A model generated the notes under the pieces. The model did not search any database, was not told where the DNA came from, and worked only from the letters and a program-made list of their open reading frames with translations. From Paenibacillus thiaminolyticus (lineage in GTDB: Bacteria > Bacillota > Bacilli > Paenibacillales > Paenibacillaceae), in assembly GCF_007066085.1 (NCBI RefSeq), contig NZ_CP041405.1, positions 4,233,001 through 4,297,000 on the forward strand: a stretch of DNA of 64,000 nucleotides, in the 5' to 3' direction. The position numbers and the translations under genes are program-made. This document shows positions 1 through 6,258 of the stretch, one piece after another (position 1 is the stretch's first letter; each line of letters starts with the position of its first letter).

Positions 1-303
1 GGCATTGCGGACCGTAACGGCTCGATGAATGAGGTTCTGAGTGACGACAATCAGCAGGTATACGGTTAGAATGATGGCCAGGGAAGAGGCCTGCGGCAAG
101 CTGTGCAGGATGTTCAAAAACCGCAGCCTGTTCTCCCAAGCCGGCTCTGACAACAGAACACCGCCAACCGTAAGCATGGGGATGAGCAGAAGAAATGTCA
201 TGCCCTCCAGGAGACTGCTGATCACCATGCCGATAATGTTGATGCTTAATTGTAACCCTGCCGTTTGATGAAGCCGCTTCATGTACAGAATAATCGAATT
301 CAT
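1..303 (-). CDS. Lasso peptide ABC exporter, N-terminal part (cut by window edge)
   Basis: The reading frame starts at an ATG overlapping the stop codon of the preceding B2 gene (ATGA) and stays open to the window edge, so about 100 residues are visible. It begins MNSIILYMKRLHQTAG and has two hydrophobic stretches (about residues 18-50 and 75-90). This is the layout of the transmembrane domain of a type I ABC exporter with fused permease and ATPase. Lasso operons usually end in such a gene, which exports the mature peptide and gives self-immunity. The ATPase domain lies outside the window, so the family call rests on the membrane pattern and on operon position. Confidence 0.72.
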   Translation of the reverse strand, partial: MNSIILYMKRLHQTAGLQLSINIIGMVISSLLEGMTFLLLIPMLTVGGVLLSEPAWENRLRFLNILHSLPQASSLAIILTVYLLIVVTQNLIHRAVTVRNA

Positions 304-761
304 GGGTCTGTCCCTGCGCTCTTCGCGAATTTCTCCACCACGACGAACTGCTTCATCATCTCGGCGCCGGTAATGTATATCGAGCCGCTGCGGAGCCAGG
401 CGTGTGCGATCAGTTCACCGTTTTTATTTTTCCCGGTCCCCAAATATAACGTGCTGTGCAGGTTTCTTTTTTCAAGCATCTTCATACCTGCCATCGCCCT
501 TACCAAGCATTTGCTCTCCCAGAAAGTATGCCGGCTCACGATCTGGATCGCGCTCCGAATATGCTTCATGGTTTTCGTGTGCGACGGATCATGGACTTCT
601 GGCGTTTCCATGGATCGTCTCCCCAGCAGAGGCGAGATCTTCGCGAACGGGAAATACAAAAGAATGCGCGCCCACCCCAAATAAAGAAAAGCTTCCGCGA
701 ATAAAAGGAATGTCTTCCGATCTGATAGGCATAACCATATCCATCTTCGCAACCGGTTCAT
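300..761 (-). CDS. Lasso peptide leader peptidase B2 (transglutaminase-like)
   Basis: A 153-residue protein matching the stand-alone McjB C-terminal / B2 family. This protease removes the leader peptide before macrolactam closure. A hydrophobic N-terminal segment leads into a papain/transglutaminase-like core with the catalytic Cys in ESKCLVRA (about residue 84) and the His in AHAWL (about residue 120), followed by an SxxxTG segment usual for B2 proteins. It overlaps the upstream B1 gene and the downstream exporter gene by 4 bp each, which indicates translational coupling. In Firmicutes the B protein is commonly split into B1 (leader binding) and B2 (cleavage), as here. Confidence 0.88.
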   Translation of the reverse strand: MNRLRRWIWLCLSDRKTFLLFAEAFLYLGWARILLYFPFAKISPLLGRRSMETPEVHDPSHTKTMKHIRSAIQIVSRHTFWESKCLVRAMAGMKMLEKRNLHSTLYLGTGKNKNGELIAHAWLRSGSIYITGAEMMKQFVVVEKFAKSAGTDP

Positions 762-1057
762 AGCCGCTTCACATGCCGTATTAAGCCCTCATGCTCCAAA
801 TCCGAGAGGAACAGGAGAATGTCTTCCTCGCATTCCGACGACTCTACCTCATATGCGGATAAAATGGATCGGATAATATGTTCCGCCTTCACGGGCGTGA
901 TAAGCATGTCCCAGATCTCGCCTCCAAGCGTACCGAGATTATAGTATTTTCCCTTCTGGACGCTTAACATCACTTTCTCGCCGGCCATATCGCTAACGAT
1001 ATGGCCCTCGCATTGAACAAGCGTATCGACAGGGGTGATCGAATGAAGTTTGCTCAT
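758..1057 (-). CDS. Lasso peptide RRE protein B1 (PqqD-like)
   Basis: A 99-residue PqqD-fold protein. This is the RiPP recognition element that binds the precursor leader and presents it to B2 and to the synthetase. The typical family features are visible: an N-terminal strand region, the VMLSVQKGKYYNLGTLGGEIWDML segment quoted here only by its ends (VMLS...WDML, residues 29-52), and a helical C-terminus ending HEGLIRHVKRL. The gene overlaps the kinase gene by 4 bp (ATGA) and B2 by 4 bp. The precursor leader contains the YxxPxL motif these proteins are known to read. Confidence 0.88.
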   Translation of the reverse strand: MSKLHSITPVDTLVQCEGHIVSDMAGEKVMLSVQKGKYYNLGTLGGEIWDMLITPVKAEHIIRSILSAYEVESSECEEDILLFLSDLEHEGLIRHVKRL

Positions 1058-1995
1058 TGGTCATTCTCTCCTTGCCGGATAATGTTTAAGATATGCGATG
1101 TCAGATCAAGCGTGCTGAATCCAACCATGGGACGGTGCAGACGGTACATCCCGACCTGGCGAATGAAGGATGACAGGGTCTTGAAGTGCCATTCCATCAA
1201 TCCCAGCGGCTGTACCAACAAATTACGGTACGTATGGTGAAAGAGGACGCGAAAGCGCTCCATCCCCTGGATCGGCGCAATATGAGTGGCTGCATCCCAG
1301 GGAACCAGCTCAAAGATACTTGCCAACGGAAGTGGTTTTTCATGAAAGTTGGACCCCGCGGGCACGGCAAATTTCGTATTACGCTCATAAAGCGGGGTGT
1401 AATTGGCATTGTCCATTCCCATGTGCTTCAATGTGTCCACCCATAATTTTTGCTGCGGGTAAGATGGAACAACCCAAGGAGAGCCTCGAGTCATCACGAC
1501 GGGAATAACATCATCGCTAAGCAGCGGATATCCCTCGGACATCAGGTGCAAGGCCAAGGTGGATTTGCCCGCCCCGGATTCGCCGATAATGGCATAGGCT
1601 TTCCCGTCAATAGCTACGGCGCTGCCGTGCAAAGGCATAATTTTGCGCTGCAGCAATAGAATGCCCATACAAGTCCCCAGAATAAAAAGCCGAACCCAAT
1701 TCTCTTCCGCCTGATCGAACGGAGAGACCAGGATGGAGGAGGCATCCTGTACCGCATATATGGCAGCCCCAGGTACCCGAAACATAACCGTACGGCCGTG
1801 ATCCAGAATAGCGAAGTTTCCATAGAAATGAATGGAGCTGTTCCAGAGAGGCTGCAAGTCTGTCCGCCGTACCGTAATGTTGTCCAGAGGCTCGCGCTCG
1901 CCAGCCAGAGGCAGTTCCGGTAATACAAAGTCGCTCTCAATACGGAAGCCAAAAGCTTTATAATGGTCAGTCCTTACCGCTGCTCGTTCGGTCAT
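1054..1995 (-). CDS. HPr-kinase-like lasso peptide kinase
   Basis: An ATP-binding protein of the HPr kinase/phosphorylase fold, as found in paeninodin-type clusters, where the homologue phosphorylates the C-terminal Ser of the precursor. The Walker A motif GESGAGKST is clear, followed by a SDDVIPV acidic segment that matches the Walker B / metal site region. An open frame continues upstream to 2088, but a GGAG site lies 8 bp before the ATG at 1995 (MTERAAVRTDHY), and the upstream extension has no ribosome binding site. I therefore choose 1995 (313 residues). The gene lies between the precursor and B1, overlapping B1 by 4 bp. Function is inferred from family and context. Confidence 0.85.
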   Translation of the reverse strand: MTERAAVRTDHYKAFGFRIESDFVLPELPLAGEREPLDNITVRRTDLQPLWNSSIHFYGNFAILDHGRTVMFRVPGAAIYAVQDASSILVSPFDQAEENWVRLFILGTCMGILLLQRKIMPLHGSAVAIDGKAYAIIGESGAGKSTLALHLMSEGYPLLSDDVIPVVMTRGSPWVVPSYPQQKLWVDTLKHMGMDNANYTPLYERNTKFAVPAGSNFHEKPLPLASIFELVPWDAATHIAPIQGMERFRVLFHHTYRNLLVQPLGLMEWHFKTLSSFIRQVGMYRLHRPMVGFSTLDLTSHILNIIRQGENDQ

Positions 1996-2100
1996 GCTCA
2001 TCTCTCCAAGAGTTTGTAAATTTGAGAACAGGGGAACCCTTATACCCGTTGAGAAGTATAAGGGTACCGCACCAGTAACCGCATTCATTAAGCCAATTGT

Positions 2101-2238
2101 CTAGCTATCCATCGGATCGTAATGCACATCTTCATCCGGGTCCGGCTGGAAAGCATCCGGCGTAGAGAGACCCGGTCCAGCCATGGTCTGATGAACATCC
2201 AACACTTCAAGGGATGGCTTGCTGTACTGCTTTTTCAT
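2101..2238 (-). CDS. Lasso peptide precursor, paeninodin variant
   Basis: A 45-codon gene with a strong ribosome binding site (AAAGGAGG, 7 bp before the ATG). The leader, residues 1-19, begins MKKQYSKPSLEVL and ends HQTM. It carries the YxxPxL recognition motif and the Thr at position -2 that lasso enzymes require. The core starts at Ala20. The first nine core residues AGPGLSTPD would form the macrolactam ring between Ala1 and Asp9, followed by AFQPDPDEDVHYD and ending PMDS. As I recall it, paeninodin has Thr at core position 5 and ends HYDS. This core has Leu5 and a longer C-terminus (26 versus 23 residues) while keeping a terminal Ser for the kinase. It lies 14 bp downstream of the synthetase gene. 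Confidence 0.93.
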   Translation of the reverse strand: MKKQYSKPSLEVLDVHQTMAGPGLSTPDAFQPDPDEDVHYDPMDS

Positions 2239-2252
2239 GGTTACACCTCCTT

Positions 2253-4193
2253 TCAAGAGATTCTTGACAGGAATTTATGAAAGATGAACCCGCGCATCAG
2301 CACGCGGAACTTGAGATCGAACGCAAGCTCCGGCCGCGGGCGATGGCGGATCTCGTTCAGCAGTTCACGAAGCAGGGGGGCATTCAGATAATAACAAGTT
2401 CGCGGATCGCCAATCATCTGTTCAAGCTCACGGATCAATCCACTCCAGTCAGGCATGAGCCTGAACACGCCGTCAGCGCCCTGGACGCCGCGTCTTTTGC
2501 GATTCAATCTCACCTTGTCGGGGAGGTAGCGGGCGGTTGCCCTGCGTATGAGTGAACGGTCGACGCCTTGCTGAACGAACTGTTCATCAGGCACCGACAG
2601 ACAGAAGCGGACGACCCGCAGATCATTAGTGGGATCCCTGTCCCAGATTTTATGCTTAAGGGAAAGCTTTGTGCCGATCGTTCCGTTAATATTCCAAAAG
2701 TACAGCTGATTAAAATGATCCTTGCGGATGTCATACGCGTTCTGAGTCGATGATCCCCAGACGTCCATGCCGCAGGCCTTCATGTGGTCGGTTACATTGG
2801 TTTTGCTGGCGAAGTCCGGGTTAATCAAGACCGGCAGCGCAGGATCGTCTCCCGGAGCAATCAGCGGGGCGAGCCAAGGAAAGCTCTTTTTGCCGACGAT
2901 TTGAAGCACTTTCCAGGGATTCGCCCCAAGCGATTGGCAATAACGTCTGTGCTCCCAGAAGAACGACACGAGACGCCCCTTCCTTAGCAGACTGGCTTGG
3001 TAATCCATGGCGGGCCCCCAGGAAATGGTCCAGTTCCCCCTCTGTCCGGTCAGCATAACCCCGATGTCCCGGGCAGAGGCTTGTTCATAGATTCCTTTAA
3101 GCCAAAAAGAGTTCTCGAAAAATTTATATGGCATCTCCAGCGTATCAAGCCATTCGTCTATGACGGAGTAAGGGTTGCTTGACGGATAACTGGATACATT
3201 CATCTCGATATTGCCTACATGCTCCGCCGTGGACCGTATGTATTCTCTTTCATCCGCAAAACGGCTGCATGAAGTGAAATCGGAAAAGCCTTCGATCGGA
3301 TAATAGCTGAAGGTATAGAGAGACTTGTTGTTGGCTTTCAACATCGGTGCGGCAAAGCTTACAACCGAACCGGAATCAAGTCCGCCGCTTAGATGTGCTC
3401 CAACCTGGCGGAACGTTCTTAACCGAGCCTGAACCGCAGTCTGGAAAACATCCCGGAGCGCTTCCTCGTATTCCTCGTTGCTTGTAAGCACAAGCTTCTC
3501 AGTATGCTGCAGACGGCAATATTGTTGAAAGATTACTTTCCCATTGGCAACGAAAATGGAATGCGAAGGGGGGATCTGCTTGATGGATTGATACACGGTA
3601 GAAAAAGAATCTACGGCGTCTGTCGTGATGGGGATAGCAAGGAATTGGGAAATCCAGTGTTCGTTCAAGTCTCTTTTCACATGTGGCAGCGTAAGCAGTG
3701 GTTCCATGATTGTACAGAATGAGAACAGTTCCGGGGATTGATGAAAGTAAAGGGTCCGTGTTCCGGAAAAATCCCTTGCGCCAAACATCGTGCGATCCCT
3801 GCCATCCCAAATGATGAAAGCGAAATCCCCGACGAGATGTTTGGGCATATCATGGCCCCATTTCATATACGCTTGGAGAATAAGCTGGCTGTCCGTTATG
3901 GTCTGTCGAGCCTGCTTGGATAGTTGCAGCTGGTCTGCTAATTCGTCCCGGTTATCAATAATCGCATCCGAAGTAATGGCGAGCGATGTAACCGGATCAT
4001 AGCAGGGCAGGACCTCGTTGATGGATTGCGGGGTAATGCACTGCTGGAGGCTCCCCAGAAATAAGGAACCGTTACTCCAGCTGCTTACATAATCAGCGGG
4101 AAAGCGCCGCAACGCATCGATCATTTGTCTGCCAAGTCCGGGTTCCAGCTTATCGTGTTGAAGGTGATAAATGCCTGCTACTGCACCCATCAT
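2253..4193 (-). CDS. Lasso macrolactam synthetase C (AsnB-like)
   Basis: A 646-residue asparagine-synthetase-B homologue that would adenylate the Asp9 side chain of the core and close the ring with the N-terminal amine. The C-terminal half holds the ATP pyrophosphatase signature LSGGLDSGSVVSF (about residues 270-282). The N-terminal glutaminase-like domain starts MMGAVAGIYHL and lacks the catalytic Cys at position 2 of true asparagine synthetases, as expected for lasso enzymes that do not use glutamine. A GGAGG site precedes the start by 6 bp. It is the first gene of the operon, directly behind the promoter and palindromes at 4220-4305. Confidence 0.92.
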   Translation of the reverse strand: MMGAVAGIYHLQHDKLEPGLGRQMIDALRRFPADYVSSWSNGSLFLGSLQQCITPQSINEVLPCYDPVTSLAITSDAIIDNRDELADQLQLSKQARQTITDSQLILQAYMKWGHDMPKHLVGDFAFIIWDGRDRTMFGARDFSGTRTLYFHQSPELFSFCTIMEPLLTLPHVKRDLNEHWISQFLAIPITTDAVDSFSTVYQSIKQIPPSHSIFVANGKVIFQQYCRLQHTEKLVLTSNEEYEEALRDVFQTAVQARLRTFRQVGAHLSGGLDSGSVVSFAAPMLKANNKSLYTFSYYPIEGFSDFTSCSRFADEREYIRSTAEHVGNIEMNVSSYPSSNPYSVIDEWLDTLEMPYKFFENSFWLKGIYEQASARDIGVMLTGQRGNWTISWGPAMDYQASLLRKGRLVSFFWEHRRYCQSLGANPWKVLQIVGKKSFPWLAPLIAPGDDPALPVLINPDFASKTNVTDHMKACGMDVWGSSTQNAYDIRKDHFNQLYFWNINGTIGTKLSLKHKIWDRDPTNDLRVVRFCLSVPDEQFVQQGVDRSLIRRATARYLPDKVRLNRKRRGVQGADGVFRLMPDWSGLIRELEQMIGDPRTCYYLNAPLLRELLNEIRHRPRPELAFDLKFRVLMRGFIFHKFLSRIS

Positions 4194-4219
4194 CGTTCTC
4201 CTCCGAATACACGTTTTTT

Positions 4220-4267
4220 GTTCTTATTAAAGAACGAGATAAACTTAATATGTTCCCAATAAAGAAC
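4220..4267. promoter_or_regulatory. Twin 16-bp palindromes in lasso operon leader
   Basis: GTTCTTATTAAAGAAC (4220-4235) and GTTCCCAATAAAGAAC (4252-4267) are both GTTC-N8-GAAC palindromes. Their start positions differ by exactly 32 bp, about three helical turns, so both present the same face of the DNA. They lie just downstream of the predicted -10 element, at roughly +1 to +50 of the transcript, and upstream of the synthetase ribosome binding site. They look like a paired operator for a dimeric repressor; no candidate regulator gene is in the window. Confidence 0.6.
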
Positions 4268-4275
4268 ACAAATAA

Positions 4276-4305
4276 AGAGTAACATCCCTCTTTAAGGATT
4301 GTCAA
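4276..4305 (-). promoter_or_regulatory. Lasso operon promoter
   Basis: Reading the minus strand: a perfect -35 TTGACA (4300-4305), an 18-bp spacer, and a -10 TACTCT (4276-4281) with an extended TGT just before it. It lies about 80 bp upstream of the synthetase start. The -10 is weak, but the consensus -35 and the TGn extension support it. Confidence 0.6.
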
Positions 4306-4452
4306 CCATGGTTGAAAGAATGAGAAGGGACGGGAACTGCACATGTAGAAATAGATGTGAACATCAGCCTCGTCTCGGCCAGTGCATCCCGTGTGAGTCT
4401 TCCCATTCGAGGTGGCGCAATATGTCGCCTTAACCCCTCTTAGGATGCGGAT

Positions 4453-4489
4453 GCCCTCTATCTTCTCTGGGAAGATGGGGGCTTTTTTT
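4453..4489 (+). terminator. Orphan intrinsic terminator
   Basis: A stem pairing GCCCTC-ATCTTC with GAAGAT-GGGGGC, followed by seven T on the plus strand. No plus-strand gene precedes it in the 250 bp shown, so it may end a small unannotated transcript or be left over from lost sequence. Confidence 0.5.
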
Positions 4490-4594
4490 CATCAAAAAAA
4501 GAGCCGCGCAGGCACGGGGAAATACGTGCGGCGTACGCGGCCCTTTGAAGAGGGGCTTGATTATAATAGCTTCTATACGGAATGGGCAAGACAG

Positions 4595-5060
4595 TTACTG
4601 GCGAATGCGCTGCTCGGTCCTGCTTGTAATCTCTTTCTTCGCCTTCATGTACTGTTCGACTACTTCATAGAGCGTGACGCCCGTATCAAGCGATTTTTTG
4701 TTCATGAACATGGAGTATCCGTCACCGCCCGCGATCAGGAAGTCGTTCGTCGCGACACGATACGTTGTGTCTTTTTCCAGCGCCTTGCCGCCTGCCTTGA
4801 CATCGGTCACGCCGCTTTAGCAAGCCGCCGGAGAAATGAACCAGATCTTCGCCATGATAGTACAGGTCTACCCGGCCCAGCGACTTGGCGTATTCCCAAT
4901 CCTGCACAATGTATGTGCCATTGACCAGCTCCGGCTCATCGACCCGAGTATGGGTGTGGCCGCCAACGATGATATCGATGCCCGGCACCTGCTTCGCCAT
5001 CTCGCGATCATACTTCAGGCCGGTATGGCAGAGCACGATGACATGATGGGCCTTGCCTCA
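4595..5060 (-). pseudogene. 5'-nucleotidase remnant
   Basis: Two pieces of a UshA/YfkN-type 5'-nucleotidase lie in different frames. The upstream piece (about 5060-4825) carries the metallophosphatase end: VLCHTGLKYD, then the metal-binding GGHTHTRVDEPE. It breaks at an in-frame stop before KAHHVIV. The downstream piece (about 4810-4595) is the C-terminal substrate-binding domain with TTYRVATNDFLIAGGDGYSMF. They are joined after HFSGG by a frameshift, with the region that normally separates them deleted. The signal peptide and the first metal site are missing. This is a dead gene, placed between the lasso operon and nrdB. Confidence 0.85.
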
Positions 5061-5126
5061 TACCGTTCATATTATGCGCTGGCAATAGGGATACATGCGC
5101 GGGCGGGTGCCCGGCAACATGCCTGC

Positions 5127-6182
5127 TTACAGCTCGTCGAAGCCGTTGTCATCGCCGACTTTGCCGTAGTTGCGCGATTTGGCTTCGAAGAAGTCGGTCT
5201 TCGTCGAATTGAGCGCCTCGTCGGAGAAGGGCTTAATCCAAGGCATGCAGTTCACGTCGACGCCTTCATAGGCCTTCTCCAGGCCCATCATAGCGAGGCG
5301 GCGGTTCGCGATATATTTAATGTAATCACTCAACTCGCGCAGATCGATGCCGCGAATATTGCTGAGCGTATAATGCGCCCAGTTCGTCTCCAACTGCACG
5401 GCCCGGTCAATTGTATCGTAGACGAACCGGCGGTTCGCGTCGGTATTCAATTCCGGGAAATCGCGCAGCAACTGCTTGAACACTTCGCCGAAGAAGTAGC
5501 AGTGCTGGTTCTCGTCGCGCTGGATGTACGAGATCATCTGGCTCGTCGCCATCATCTTCTGGTCGCGCGCCAGATTGTAGAAGAAGGCGAACGTGCTGTA
5601 GAAAAATACGCCTTCGAGAATCAGATCGGCGACGAGCGCTTCGAAGAACGTCTGCGGCGTCGGATTGTCCCGGAATGTCTGGTAAATGTCCGCGATGAAG
5701 CGGTTGCGCTCGAGCAGCACGGCATCATGCTTCCAATATTCGAAAATATCCTTCTGCTCCTGCTCCGACACGAGCGAGGACAGCACATAAGAATAAGATT
5801 GATTGTGAACGACTTCCTGCTGGGCGATAATGGCCGCGATGGCCTCCAGGGAGGAATCAGTGAAAAACCGCTTCACATCGCCTACGAACATCGTCTGCAT
5901 CGAATCGAGCACCGCCAGCAGCGAGATATTGATCTTAAAGGCGCGCTGCTCATCTGGCGTCAGGTTCGGAAATTGCTGGGCGTCTTTGGACATCGGAATC
6001 TCATCGGCAATCCAATGGTTCAGCAGAAGCACCTTGTACAGCTTGTACATGTGCGGCATCCGGATATCGTCCCAGTTCAAGATGCCGGAGCATTCGCCCA
6101 AAATAATGCGGGTCGATTGGTTCGGCGCCTCGGTATTGAATATTTTTTGCAGTTTCAGCTCGCGATCGAGTAAAGTCATCAT
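5127..6182 (-). CDS. nrdB: Ribonucleoside-diphosphate reductase beta subunit
   Basis: The 351-residue radical-generating subunit of a class I ribonucleotide reductase. Ligand positions are visible in the expected order: Asp in LLAVLDSMQ, Glu/His in QQEVVHNQS, Glu in LILEGVFFY, and Glu/His in QRDENQH. The radical-bearing Tyr is present four residues after the His (HNQSY), so a Tyr-radical enzyme is expected rather than a Tyr-less type. It is the second gene of the nrdAB operon, 76 bp after nrdA. The start could be either of two adjacent ATG codons behind AGGAAAGGAAG. Confidence 0.95.
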   Translation of the reverse strand: MMTLLDRELKLQKIFNTEAPNQSTRIILGECSGILNWDDIRMPHMYKLYKVLLLNHWIADEIPMSKDAQQFPNLTPDEQRAFKINISLLAVLDSMQTMFVGDVKRFFTDSSLEAIAAIIAQQEVVHNQSYSYVLSSLVSEQEQKDIFEYWKHDAVLLERNRFIADIYQTFRDNPTPQTFFEALVADLILEGVFFYSTFAFFYNLARDQKMMATSQMISYIQRDENQHCYFFGEVFKQLLRDFPELNTDANRRFVYDTIDRAVQLETNWAHYTLSNIRGIDLRELSDYIKYIANRRLAMMGLEKAYEGVDVNCMPWIKPFSDEALNSTKTDFFEAKSRNYGKVGDDNGFDEL

Positions 6183-6258
6183 TTTCTTCCTTTCCTCACA
6201 TTATCATCATTCTATCTGCCGCCCGGCGAGAGCTCCATGCGGCGCTGCTTCACTTCAT

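Noticed and set aside
1996..2088. N-terminal extension of the kinase to 2088
   Set aside because: No ribosome binding site and no family similarity; GGAG before 1995 gives a better start.
4836..6173. 445-codon plus-strand open frame opposite nrdB
   Set aside because: It is antisense to a certain nrdB, is rich in unlikely residues and has no ribosome binding site; a codon-bias shadow.
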